Below, in pieces: positions 55,992 to 64,000 of a stretch of DNA of 64,000 bases. The notes below the pieces were generated by a model. That model ran no database searches, had not been told where the DNA came from, and saw only the letters and a list, made by a program, of their open reading frames with translations. The stretch's first letter is position 1, and each line of letters begins with the position of its first letter. The translations under genes and the position numbers were made by a program. The stretch is from Paraburkholderia mimosarum LMG 23256 = NBRC 106338 (GTDB taxonomy: Bacteria; Pseudomonadota; Gammaproteobacteria; Burkholderiales; Burkholderiaceae), in contig NZ_BBJJ01000031.1 in NCBI RefSeq assembly GCF_000739815.1, forward strand, positions 1-64,000, in the 5' to 3' direction.

Positions 55992-56833
55992 GCTGCCTTC
56001 CTCTTCGCGACCGCGCCTGCGCGGCCGGTGGCGCGCCGCACGAGGAACCACACCACGAGCCAGTACACGGCGTAGGCGATCAGGTTCATGAGCGCCGGGT
56101 GCGCGCGGTAGCCGGTGAGCGTTGCGACGAGCGAACCGAACGTGTTCGAATCGTCGAGGATCGCCGAGGTATTCCACACCTGGTCGACGAGGGTCGGCAG
56201 GATTTCCTTGTCGATCAGCTTGTCGATCCCGGTCTGGAACAGGCCCGCGCCGAGAAACAGCAGCATGATTTCAGTAATGCGGAAGAAGTGCCGCCACGAG
56301 AACACCTTGCCGCCCAGTTGCAGGAGGTAGAACGTGAGCAACGCGAGGGCCAGGCCGATCAGCACGGCAACATACTGGCTCGCGTCCACGTGGCCCGACT
56401 GGCCGAAGCCAAGGCCGTAGAGAAAGATCACCGTCTCGCTGCCTTCACGCGCGATCGCCAGCGCGACGAGAATCGCCACGCCCCACCAGTTCGCGTCGCG
56501 CGCGCTCTTTTCCAGCGACTGTTCCATGTCGCGCTTGAGCGTGCGCCCGTGCTGCTTCATCCACAGCACCATCTGCACGATCAGCACGCACGCCACGAGC
56601 ACCATGCCGGTCTGGAAATAATCCTGGGCGTCGCCCGACAGCACCTCGGTAAAGCCGACCAGCACCGCGCCGAGCGCGACGGCGGCGACAATGCCGATCG
56701 CCACGCCGCCCCACAGGTACGGCACGCCGCGCCTTGCATCCGCGTCGCCGTTTTTCAGCCACGCATACAGAATCCCGACGACGAGCAGCGCCTCGACGCT
56801 CTCCCGCCATACGATGAACATCACCTGCCCCAT
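55988..56833 (-). CDS. ftrC: FtrC, FTR1-type iron permease
   Basis: A 281-residue permease of the FTR1/EfeU family with seven helices. Both REGLE-type iron-translocation motifs are seen as WRESVEALLV (about residues 8-17) and AREGSETVIF (about 140-150). It imports iron oxidised at the membrane surface. The ATG at 56833 has GGAGG upstream. A three-fold nine-base repeat of cacctcgcg lies just upstream (56861-56887). Confidence 0.93.
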   Translation of the reverse strand: MGQVMFIVWRESVEALLVVGILYAWLKNGDADARRGVPYLWGGVAIGIVAAVALGAVLVGFTEVLSGDAQDYFQTGMVLVACVLIVQMVLWMKQHGRTLKRDMEQSLEKSARDANWWGVAILVALAIAREGSETVIFLYGLGFGQSGHVDASQYVAVLIGLALALLTFYLLQLGGKVFSWRHFFRITEIMLLFLGAGLFQTGIDKLIDKEILPTLVDQVWNTSAILDDSNTFGSLVATLTGYRAHPALMNLIAYAVYWLVVWFLVRRATGRAGAVAKRKAA

Positions 56834-56905
56834 TCAACACCTCCCGCTACTGGCGATACGCACCTCGCGCACCTCGCGCACCTCGCAACGCTGATCCGGC
56901 AACGC

Positions 56906-57259
56906 TCATTTCGCGACAATCACGCCTTGCGCCTGCTGATGGAAATCGTCGAAGAACTTGTACTCGCCCGGATCGAGCGGCGCGATCACGACGAACGACT
57001 CCGCGCCCGGCGCCAGCACCTTCTCCTTGCGCAACTGAACGCTCTCGAACTCGGCCGCACCCTTGCCCGTGTTGCGTACCTCGATCTTGATGCGCTTGCC
57101 CGCCGGCACTTCGATGCGTGCGGGGTTGAACTTGCCGTCGTTCACTTCGAGCTTGAACGTCGGTACGTCTTCGGCCTGCGCCGCCGTGGCCACGCCGGCG
57201 AGCGACACCGCAAGAGACATGTTGAGCGCGAGCGCCGCAAACTTCCGGATTCCATTCAT
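56906..57259 (-). CDS. ftrB: FtrB, periplasmic cupredoxin of ferrous iron uptake system
   Basis: A 117-residue protein with a cleavable signal peptide (AVSLAGVATAAQA) and a cupredoxin-like domain of the EfeO N-terminal type (FKLEVNDGKFNPARIEVPAG, RNTGKGAAEFES, GEYKFFDDFHQQAQG). It probably oxidises Fe2+ for the permease. It lies between ftrA and ftrC on the same strand. Confidence 0.9.
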   Translation of the reverse strand: MNGIRKFAALALNMSLAVSLAGVATAAQAEDVPTFKLEVNDGKFNPARIEVPAGKRIKIEVRNTGKGAAEFESVQLRKEKVLAPGAESFVVIAPLDPGEYKFFDDFHQQAQGVIVAK

Positions 57260-57340
57260 GGGTCTTACCTGCTCCTTCCTGCGTTCCCCGAAAGCGGCGG
57301 CGCCCTCAGGCGCGCACCGCCACCTTCCGCACTGCGCGGC

Positions 57341-57889
57341 TTAGTAGCCGCCCTTCTTGCCGATGCCGGCGAACGGGAAATCGTATTCCAGCGTGACCGG
57401 CTTGAACCAGGGGCCCACGCCCGTTTCCTTGTCGACGTGACGGCCGAACGCCATATGACCCATCTGCATCGGCGCTTCGACGATCAGCTTCAGGTGGTAC
57501 TTCCCCGGACCCGCCAGCTTGACGTTGTCGCCGTAGTGCGGGCCGTCGTTCGCGACCATCGGCATCAGATCACCCTTTTGCACGTAGCTCGAACCCGGCT
57601 TCGTCAGCTCGTAATGCACCTGCAGATACGGCATCCAGTCGCCTTCGGCGAAGCCGCTTGGATTGTTCTTGACCGCATGGATGTCCGACTCGAGGTGGAT
57701 GTCCGAATCCGATGCCTTGCGCATCATGCCTTCCGGGTCCATCGTGATCGGCTGCAGATAGACGGCGCCGATTTCCATGCCGCCCTGAATTTGCTGCTTG
57801 CCGATCGGGTATTCAGCCGCGTGGGCCGCCAATGCCGCCGTGGCGGCCGCAATCACGGCGGTGCCGCGCAAGAGAGAGTGGATCCGCAT
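57341..57889 (-). CDS. ftrA: FtrA, periplasmic P19-type iron-binding protein
   Basis: A 182-residue P19/FtrA (Tp34-like) periplasmic protein. After the signal peptide (cut near AAHAAE) come Met/His-rich metal-site segments: QGGMEIGAVYLQPI, DGPHYGDNVKLAGPG and APMQMGHMAFGRHVD. It binds Cu2+/Fe2+ and starts the ftrABCD operon. The ATG at 57889 was chosen over a frame start 48 bases upstream. A Fur box lies about 65 bases further upstream. Confidence 0.93.
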   Translation of the reverse strand: MRIHSLLRGTAVIAAATAALAAHAAEYPIGKQQIQGGMEIGAVYLQPITMDPEGMMRKASDSDIHLESDIHAVKNNPSGFAEGDWMPYLQVHYELTKPGSSYVQKGDLMPMVANDGPHYGDNVKLAGPGKYHLKLIVEAPMQMGHMAFGRHVDKETGVGPWFKPVTLEYDFPFAGIGKKGGY

Positions 57890-57952
57890 CGAAACTCCGT
57901 TCTTATGTGAGGTGACTTCGCACTGAGTCTTCCGCATCTACGTAAAAACGTT

Positions 57953-57979
57953 AATGCGAACAATTCTCAATAATTGCGA
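57953..57979 (-). promoter_or_regulatory. Fur box upstream of ftrABCD
   Basis: The minus strand reads gcaattattgagaattgttc through 57953-57979, a close match to betaproteobacterial Fur sites, and lies before the ftrA start. Confidence 0.78.
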
Positions 57980-58180
57980 AGTGTATCACCGATGCGGACC
58001 AGGGACAAAGCCGCCGACACGAAAACCCTTAGCGAACAGGGTTTTAGCGGCGATTGGTTAATATGGGCTTACGGCGCTTCGCTGGCAGATTTCAGCGGGT
58101 GATGCACACGAAAGGCAATCGAAGGCATTCCGTCGTCGAAGACGGACGCCGCGCGCCCATCCGCCGATGCCCTCACAGGC

Positions 58181-60262
58181 TCAAATGGGATGGTCCCCCA
58201 CGTTCGCGCCGAACACGCGCTGACGCAGCACGGCGAGCTGGTCGCGCGTTTGCGCGGCCTTCTCGAATTCGAGGTTCTTCGCGTAGTCCATCATCTGCTT
58301 CTCGAGCTTCTTGATCTCCTTCGCGATCTGCTTCTCCGACATATCCTCGAACTTCGCGCGCTCCTGCTCCTCGCGCAGCTCGGCGCGCGCTTCGTCCACG
58401 TTGTAGACGCCATCGATGATGTCCTTGATGCGCTTGACCACGCCGCGCGGCACGATGCCGTGCTCCGCGTTGAAGTGCATCTGCTTGGCGCGCCGGCGCT
58501 CGGTTTCGTCGATCGCCTTGCGCATCGAGTCGGTGATGCGGTCGCCGTAAAGAATCGCCTTGCCGTTCACGTTGCGCGCCGCTCGGCCGATCGTCTGGAT
58601 GAGCGAGCGCTCGGCGCGCAGAAAGCCTTCCTTGTCGGCGTCGAGGATCGCCACGAGCGAGACTTCGGGAATGTCGAGACCCTCGCGCAGCAGGTTGATG
58701 CCCACCAGCACGTCGAACGTGCCCAGCCGCAGGTCGCGGATGATCTCCACGCGCTCGACCGTGTCGATGTCGCTATGCAGATAACGCACCTTCACGCCGT
58801 GGTCGGCGAGGAACTCGGTGAGCTGCTCGGCCATGCGCTTGGTGAGCGTGGTGACCAGCACGCGCTCGCCTGCGGCCACGCGCTCGTTGATCTCGCCGAG
58901 CACGTCGTCCACCTGCGTCGATGCGGGCCGCACCTCGATCTCCGGGTCGACGAGGCCCGTCGGCCGCACGACCTGTTCGGCGATCTGGCCCGTCACCCTC
59001 TTCTCGTAGTCGGCGGGCGTGGCCGAGACGAACACGACCTGGCGCATCTTGCGCTCGAACTCGTTGAACTTGAGCGGCCGGTTGTCCAGCGCCGAAGGCA
59101 GCCGGAAGCCATAGTCGACGAGGTTTTCCTTGCGCGCCCGGTCGCCGTTGTACATGCCGTTCAGCTGGCCGATCAGCACGTGCGATTCGTCGAGGAACAT
59201 CATCGCGTCGGTCGGCAGATAATCGACGAGCGTGGGCGGCGGCTCGCCGGGCAGCGCGCCCGAAAAGTGCCGCGAGTAGTTCTCGATGCCCTTGCAGAAG
59301 CCCAGTTCCTGGAGCATTTCCAGATCGAAACGCGTGCGCTGCTCGAGGCGCTGCGCCTCCACGAGCTTGCCTTCCGTGTGGAAGAATTCGAGGCGTTCGC
59401 GCAGTTCGGCTTTGATGGTTTCGACGGCGCGCAGCACGGTCTCGCGCGGCGTCACGTAGTGCGACGACGGATACACCGTGAAGCGCGGAATTTTCTGGCG
59501 CACGCGGCCCGTGAGCGGATCGAAGAGCTGCAGCGTTTCCACCTCGTCGTCGAACAGTTCCACGCGCACGGCCATTTCGGCGTGCTCGGCCGGGAAGATG
59601 TCGATGGTGTCGCCGCGCACGCGGAAAGTGCCGCGCTGGAAGTCCTGCTCGTTGCGCGTGTACTGCATCGCGATCAGGCGCGCGATGACGTCGCGCTGGC
59701 CGAGTTTGTCGCCGTGACGCAGCGTGAGAATCATCTGGTGGTACTCGGACGGATTGCCGATACCGTAAATCGCCGAAACCGTCGCGACGATCACCACGTC
59801 GCGCCGCTCCATCAGGCTCTTGGTGGCCGACAGCCGCATCTGCTCGATATGCTCGTTGATCGACGAATCTTTTTCGATGAAAAGATCGCGCTGCGGCACA
59901 TAGGCTTCCGGCTGGTAATAGTCATAGTACGAAACGAAGTACTCGACGGCATTGCGCGGAAAAAACTCGCGAAACTCGGCGTAGAGCTGCGCGGCGAGCG
60001 TCTTGTTCGGCGCGAACACGATAGCCGGGCGACCGAGGCGCGCAATCGTGTTCGCCATCGTGTAGGTCTTGCCCGAGCCCGTCACGCCGAGCAGCGTCTG
60101 GAACGAGAGACCGTCTTCCACGCCTTCCACGAGCGTTTCGATGGCCGTCGGCTGGTCGCCGGCCGGCGGGTACGGCTGGTAGAGCTGGAACGGCGAGCCG
60201 TCGTAGTGCACGAATTTCGACTCGTCGAGCGCGGGCGCGTCGGCGACGGTGTGGTCGGACAT
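58181..60262 (-). CDS. uvrB: UvrABC excision nuclease subunit B
   Basis: A 693-residue nucleotide-excision-repair helicase-like protein. Walker A is GVTGSGKT (59-66); the DNA-clamping beta-hairpin includes [16 protein letters not shown]; the DExx box is LDESH; helicase motif VI is QTIGRAARN; the C-terminal UVR domain ([20 protein letters not shown]) binds UvrC. The start at 60262 ([10 protein letters not shown]) has AGGA upstream; another ATG three codons earlier is possible. Length is normal. No clear LexA box was seen. Confidence 0.96.
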   Translation of the reverse strand: MSDHTVADAPALDESKFVHYDGSPFQLYQPYPPAGDQPTAIETLVEGVEDGLSFQTLLGVTGSGKTYTMANTIARLGRPAIVFAPNKTLAAQLYAEFREFFPRNAVEYFVSYYDYYQPEAYVPQRDLFIEKDSSINEHIEQMRLSATKSLMERRDVVIVATVSAIYGIGNPSEYHQMILTLRHGDKLGQRDVIARLIAMQYTRNEQDFQRGTFRVRGDTIDIFPAEHAEMAVRVELFDDEVETLQLFDPLTGRVRQKIPRFTVYPSSHYVTPRETVLRAVETIKAELRERLEFFHTEGKLVEAQRLEQRTRFDLEMLQELGFCKGIENYSRHFSGALPGEPPPTLVDYLPTDAMMFLDESHVLIGQLNGMYNGDRARKENLVDYGFRLPSALDNRPLKFNEFERKMRQVVFVSATPADYEKRVTGQIAEQVVRPTGLVDPEIEVRPASTQVDDVLGEINERVAAGERVLVTTLTKRMAEQLTEFLADHGVKVRYLHSDIDTVERVEIIRDLRLGTFDVLVGINLLREGLDIPEVSLVAILDADKEGFLRAERSLIQTIGRAARNVNGKAILYGDRITDSMRKAIDETERRRAKQMHFNAEHGIVPRGVVKRIKDIIDGVYNVDEARAELREEQERAKFEDMSEKQIAKEIKKLEKQMMDYAKNLEFEKAAQTRDQLAVLRQRVFGANVGDHPI

Positions 60263-60565
60263 GGGTGACATCCTGTGCGCGGAGCAAACAACTATTCTAG
60301 CGTCTCGCCTGATCCTGCCGATGGGCGAGCCGTGGGTAGGCGTTCGTGCTAGATGGGGTGCGGTGGCGGCGCTGCAAGGGCCGGGCGGCGCGTGGGCATC
60401 GGGCCCAGATTGACCGCACGCCGGGCATCGGCCATGCCGACCGAAATCGCCCCGTGCGGCGAATGGCAATGAGCGGAAATCCGGCTAGAGGATTCGTTAC
60501 AATAGCGAGTTCCGTGGCCGGCGCGTGTGGCCCAACCGATCTCCCTTCACTTTTGCCGAACGATC
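60263..60565. other. Intergenic region uvrB/tyrB
   Basis: This gap of about 300 bases separates divergent genes. A -10-like tacaat at 60498-60503 may serve the aminotransferase gene, but no good -35 was found. Nothing else is recognisable. Confidence 0.4.
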
Positions 60566-61765
60566 ATGTCCCTCTTTTCCGCTGTCGAACTCGCCCCTCG
60601 CGACCCGATTCTGGGTCTGAACGAAGCCTATAACGCCGATGCACGCGCGACCAAGGTGAACCTCGGCGTGGGCGTGTACACCAACGAAGAAGGCAAGATT
60701 CCGCTGCTGCGCGCCGTGCGCGAGGCAGAAAAGGCCCGCGTGGAAGCCGGTCTGCCGCGCGGCTATCTGCCGATCGAAGGTCTCGCCGCCTACGACGCCG
60801 CCGTCCAGAAGCTGCTGCTCGGCGACGACTCGCCGCTGATCGCCGCCGGCCGTGTGGTCACGGCCCAGGCGCTGGGCGGCACGGGCGCGCTCAAGATCGG
60901 CGCTGATTTCCTGAAGCGCGTGAATCCGAACGCCAAGGTCGCGATCAGCGACCCCAGCTGGGAAAATCACCGCGCGCTCTTCGAAAGCGCGGGCTTCGAA
61001 GTGCTCGCCTACCCGTACTACGACGCGCAGACCAACGGCGTGAACTTCGAAGGCATGCTGAGCGCGCTGAACGGCTACGCCGCCGGCACCATCATCGTGC
61101 TGCACGCGTGCTGCCACAACCCGACCGGCGTCGACCTCACGATCGACCAGTGGAAGCAGGTCATCGAGGTCGTCAAGGCGCGTAATCTCGTGCCGTTCCT
61201 CGACATCGCTTATCAGGGCTTCGGCGACGGCATCGCGGAAGACGGCGAAGTCGTGCGCCTCTTCGCGGCTTCGGAGCTCAACGTATTCGTTTCGTCGTCG
61301 TTCTCGAAGTCGTTCTCGCTCTACGGCGAGCGCGTTGGCGCGCTGTCGATCCTCACGAGCAGCAAGGAAGAGTCGGCACGCGTGCTCTCGCAGCTCAAGC
61401 GCGTGATCCGCACGAACTACTCGAACCCGCCGACGCACGGCGGCTCGGTCGTCGCAGCGGTGCTCGGCTCGGCCGACCTGCGCGCCATGTGGGAAGCGGA
61501 ACTCGGCGAAATGCGCAATCGCATCCGCGCCATGCGCACGGGCCTCGTCGAGCGCCTCGCGGCCGCCGGCGTGGACCGCGACTTCAACTTCATCAACGTG
61601 CAGCGCGGCATGTTCTCCTACTCGGGCCTGACGGCGGCGCAGGTCGACCGCCTGCGTGAAGAATTCGGCATCTACGCCGTGAGCACGGGCCGCATCTGCG
61701 TGGCCGCGCTGAACACGCGCAACCTCGATGTGGTCGCGAACGCGATTGCGGCCGTGCTGAAGTAA
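60566..61765 (+). CDS. tyrB: Aromatic amino acid / aspartate aminotransferase (class I)
   Basis: A 399-residue class I PLP aminotransferase of the TyrB/AspC type. Motifs seen are VNLGVGVYTNEEGKIPLL (about 29-46), the cofactor-binding SDPSWENHRALFE, HNPTGVDLT, and the catalytic Lys in SSSFSKSFSLYGERVGAL. The C-terminal Arg that binds the substrate carboxylate is in YAVSTGRICVAALNT. The ATG at 60566 (MSLFSAVELAPRDPI) is the family start. TyrB versus AspC specificity is not decided by sequence. Confidence 0.9.
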   Translation: MSLFSAVELAPRDPILGLNEAYNADARATKVNLGVGVYTNEEGKIPLLRAVREAEKARVEAGLPRGYLPIEGLAAYDAAVQKLLLGDDSPLIAAGRVVTAQALGGTGALKIGADFLKRVNPNAKVAISDPSWENHRALFESAGFEVLAYPYYDAQTNGVNFEGMLSALNGYAAGTIIVLHACCHNPTGVDLTIDQWKQVIEVVKARNLVPFLDIAYQGFGDGIAEDGEVVRLFAASELNVFVSSSFSKSFSLYGERVGALSILTSSKEESARVLSQLKRVIRTNYSNPPTHGGSVVAAVLGSADLRAMWEAELGEMRNRIRAMRTGLVERLAAAGVDRDFNFINVQRGMFSYSGLTAAQVDRLREEFGIYAVSTGRICVAALNTRNLDVVANAIAAVLK

Positions 61766-61825
61766 GCCTTTCGCGTACGCGAGGCGCACCGCTTCGACGC
61801 GGGGCGCCGAAGCAGCGGCGATTAA

Positions 61826-61863
61826 AAAAGGCGTCCGTTCGCAAGAACGGACGCCTTTTGCTT
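61826..61863 (+). terminator. Intrinsic terminator after tyrB
   Basis: aaaaggcgtccgttc and gaacggacgcctttt pair perfectly over gcaa, flanked by A and T runs. It may serve both convergent genes. Confidence 0.93.
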
Positions 61864-61888
61864 TGGCCCGGGCCTCGAGCGATGCTGC

Positions 61889-63166
61889 TCAGCCGAGGTG
61901 ACCGCGCATGTCGCGGTGGATGTCGTGCGTGACGAAGCCCGCATCGTTATCGGGCTTGTCGAGCCAGCCCGGCTGGGCGAGCGACGCGCGGATGTCCTGC
62001 AAGCCGCTTGCCCAATGCTCGCGCATCGTCGAGATGCCGAACTGAAAGTCCTTGAAGTGCCCCTCGTACTCCTTCTGCCGGTAGATGAGGTGGATCACGT
62101 TGTACTTGCGCGTACACGAGAGTTCATCGGCGAGCGCGACCCACGGATCATTGCGATGCTCGGGCGCGACGCGGTCCAGCACCTCGCGCAGCACGTGGCG
62201 AAACCGCTGCGAGCGCTGCAGCATGTCGGTGACGAGGCGCGTGCGGCTCGAATACTGGATATCCTTCACGCGCCCCTGCACGTCGACGATGCTGTCGGGC
62301 ACCGGCCCGCGCGCGCTCCAGAGATCGACCTGGAACGCGAGCGTGTCGCGCCGCGGCGTGGTCTGGATGACCTCATAGAGCGGCGTGTTCGACATCAGGC
62401 CGCCGTCCCAGTAGTACTCGCCTTCGATCTCCACGGCCGCGAAACCCGGCGGCAGCGCACCCGAGGCGATGAAATGCTCGGGACGCAACGTGGTGGTCGT
62501 ATTGTCGAAATAGACGAAGTTGCCGCTGCCCACGTTGACCGCGCCCACGGACACGCGCGTTTCCCCCGAGTTGATGCGCTCGAAGTCGCATAGGCGCTCG
62601 AGCGTCGCCTTGAGCGGCTTCGTGTCGTAGTAGCTGGCCGTCGTTGGCGAACCCGAGGCATTGGGCAGTGGCGGCGGAAAGCGAGGCACGAAAAACCCCT
62701 TCTGTCCTTCGACGATCGCGCCCGCCGCCTGCATGGCCGTGAAGGTCTTGCGCAAGGCGGCGTTCGAGTTGAAGAGCGCATGCTCGACGAACGGCGGCAA
62801 CGGGGGGCTGAAGGCAGGCTGGCAAATCGTCTCCCAGAACTCGCGCAGCCGCGCCACGCGATGCTCGGGCGCATTGCCCGCGATGATCGCGGTATTGAGC
62901 GCGCCGATCGAAATGCCCGCAATCCAGTTGGGCGCGATGCCGGCCTCGACGAGCCCTTCATACACGCCCGCCTGATAGGCGCCGAGCGCGCCGCCGCCCT
63001 GCAGGGTGAGTGCGACGGTTTCCCACTGCTCGGCTCCGCCGCCGCATTGCGAGACGCGCGGCCGCGGTTTCTCAGCAAAATGCGCGCCGACATGCGCGCC
63101 CGTATGCGCGCCGGTTTCCTCGCCCACGGCGCTCGACTGGAGCTGCCCCTTCTTGCGTTGCGCCAT
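61889..63166 (-). CDS. Patatin-like phospholipase
   Basis: A 425-residue patatin-domain serine hydrolase. The oxyanion-hole GGGALGAYQAGVYEG, nucleophile elbow GISIG and catalytic Asp in DGGLM are present, which form the Ser-Asp dyad. The N-terminal 50 residues are basic and carry three Gly-Ala-His repeats (GAHTGAHVGAHF). The ATG at 63166 has GGAGGAG upstream. A 3-hydroxybutyrate-dehydrogenase-type gene lies 29 bases upstream on the same strand, which suggests one operon and perhaps a role in poly-hydroxybutyrate or lipid turnover. Confidence 0.87.
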   Translation of the reverse strand: MAQRKKGQLQSSAVGEETGAHTGAHVGAHFAEKPRPRVSQCGGGAEQWETVALTLQGGGALGAYQAGVYEGLVEAGIAPNWIAGISIGALNTAIIAGNAPEHRVARLREFWETICQPAFSPPLPPFVEHALFNSNAALRKTFTAMQAAGAIVEGQKGFFVPRFPPPLPNASGSPTTASYYDTKPLKATLERLCDFERINSGETRVSVGAVNVGSGNFVYFDNTTTTLRPEHFIASGALPPGFAAVEIEGEYYWDGGLMSNTPLYEVIQTTPRRDTLAFQVDLWSARGPVPDSIVDVQGRVKDIQYSSRTRLVTDMLQRSQRFRHVLREVLDRVAPEHRNDPWVALADELSCTRKYNVIHLIYRQKEYEGHFKDFQFGISTMREHWASGLQDIRASLAQPGWLDKPDNDAGFVTHDIHRDMRGHLG

Positions 63167-63195
63167 TGCTGCGTCTCCTCCGCTCGATGCCGGCG

Positions 63196-63999
63196 TTATT
63201 GCATGAACCAGCCGTGGCTCACGATGAAGGACTGGCCCGTGAACGCGGCGCTCGGGAAAGCCGAGAGGAACAGCACGGTTTGCGCGACGTCCTCGACCGT
63301 CGTGAAAATACCGTCCACCGTGCCGCCGAGCATGACCCGCTTGACCACCTCTTCCTCGGAGATGCCGAGCTCCTTCGCCTGCTCGGGAATCTGTTTTTCC
63401 ACGAGCGGCGTGCGCACAAAGCCGGGACACACCACGTGCGAGCGCACGTTGTGCTTGCCACCTTCCTTCGCGAGCACGCGCGCGAGGCCGAGCAACGCGT
63501 GCTTGGCTGCGACGTACGCCGACTTGAGCGGGGAAGCTTCATGCGAGTGCACCGAGCCCATGTAGATCACCACGCCGCCGCGGTCGTCCTTGTACATGTG
63601 CTTGAGCACCGCCTTGGTGGTGAGGAAGGCGCCGTCCACGTGGATGGCCTGCATCTTCTTCCAGTCGGAGAACGCGTAGTTCTCGATCGGATTCACGATC
63701 TGGATGCCCGCGTTCGAGATGAGGATGTCCACCGGGCCCAGTTCGGCGGCCACGCGGTCGATGCCCTGATTCACGGCGTCTTCGCTGGTGACGTCCATGG
63801 CCACGCCCATGGCTTTGCCGCCAGCGCCCTTGATCTCTTCGGCCACGGCGTCCGCGCCGCTCTGGTTCAGATCGGCGATAGCGACCGCGGCGCCCGCCTG
63901 CGCGAGCGTCAGCGCGATCTGTTTGCCGATGCCGCTGGCCGCGCCAGTCACGACGGCGACCTTGCCATCGAGTTTCATGTTCAGAGAGAGAGACGACAT
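63196..63999 (-). CDS. 3-hydroxybutyrate dehydrogenase-type SDR
   Basis: A 267-residue classical SDR. It shows [20 protein letters not shown] (about 19-38), ISNAGIQ, the catalytic Ser region [22 protein letters not shown] and a C-terminus ([15 protein letters not shown]) close to that of bacterial D-3-hydroxybutyrate dehydrogenases. It oxidises 3-hydroxybutyrate to acetoacetate with NAD. The ATG at 63999 is at the window edge and its ribosome-binding site is not visible; MKLDG at 63978 is an alternative. It is followed 29 bases on by the patatin gene. Confidence 0.82.
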   Translation of the reverse strand: MSSLSLNMKLDGKVAVVTGAASGIGKQIALTLAQAGAAVAIADLNQSGADAVAEEIKGAGGKAMGVAMDVTSEDAVNQGIDRVAAELGPVDILISNAGIQIVNPIENYAFSDWKKMQAIHVDGAFLTTKAVLKHMYKDDRGGVVIYMGSVHSHEASPLKSAYVAAKHALLGLARVLAKEGGKHNVRSHVVCPGFVRTPLVEKQIPEQAKELGISEEEVVKRVMLGGTVDGIFTTVEDVAQTVLFLSAFPSAAFTGQSFIVSHGWFMQ

Positions 64000-64000
64000 C

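Noticed and set aside
58190-60268. A 692-codon frame antisense to uvrB
   Set aside because: uvrB on the other strand is complete and unambiguous; the frame has no recognisable domain.
60263-60350. LexA box before uvrB
   Set aside because: No CTGT-N8-ACAG-type dyad is present in the upstream sequence.

Overview
The window is high-GC, gene-dense chromosomal DNA. Its gene families (DUF3331, VC_2705-type symporter with DUF4212, FtrABCD, LutABC, ArgP/LysE, class I fumarase, TonB/ExbBD with Bfd) point to a betaproteobacterium of the Burkholderiaceae, most likely Paraburkholderia or Burkholderia. This is inferred from families and base composition only. Most of it reads as core chromosome. The one clear compositional outlier is the lower-GC stretch just after the tRNA-Ser gene (about 35.8-37.3 kb).

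Layout. 0-13 kb: the start of hutH with HutC-like repeats; a LysR regulator divergent from an NAD-dependent epimerase; an ArsR/SRPBCC/DUF899 operon with what looks like a leaderless ArsR start; a purine-type NCS2 permease; a 14-bp minisatellite; a PRC-type lipoprotein overlapping an MFS transporter; DUF3331; and the argP/lysE pair. 13-22.4 kb: a tightly packed minus-strand operon, wecB - bcsB-like - nfrB - nfrA - DUF4434. This is the most interesting locus. It looks like a c-di-GMP-controlled exopolysaccharide synthesis and secretion machine of the phage-N4-receptor type, fed by UDP-ManNAc and equipped with a BcsB-like periplasmic partner and a glycosidase-like lipoprotein. 22.9-35 kb: a ferritin-like diiron protein, a self-sufficient P450 (CYP116B type) facing an IclR regulator across two operator-like dyads, a NYN-LOTUS protein, a protein with NPF/DPF repeats, lutABC, an SDR, crcB, a cyclopropane-fatty-acid synthase and a HIT protein.

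35.6-46 kb: tRNA-Ser(GGA), a short low-GC stretch with one metallophosphoesterase, the acetate cluster (acs, DUF4212, sodium/solute symporter), a DMT exporter, YqhA, class I fumarase, then bacterioferritin and murI. 47-58 kb is rich in iron genes: bfd - 20-codon ORF - tonB - exbB - exbD behind a Fur box, hemP behind a second Fur box, and ftrABCD behind a third. Pirin, OsmC, DUF1857 and GlcG/HbpS genes lie between them. 58-64 kb: uvrB, an aromatic amino acid aminotransferase, a patatin-like phospholipase and a 3-hydroxybutyrate-dehydrogenase-type SDR.

Several start codons were moved inward from the longest open frame on the basis of Shine-Dalgarno sites and family starts. The opposite strands of large genes carry very long arginine-rich open frames that are compositional shadows and are not annotated.
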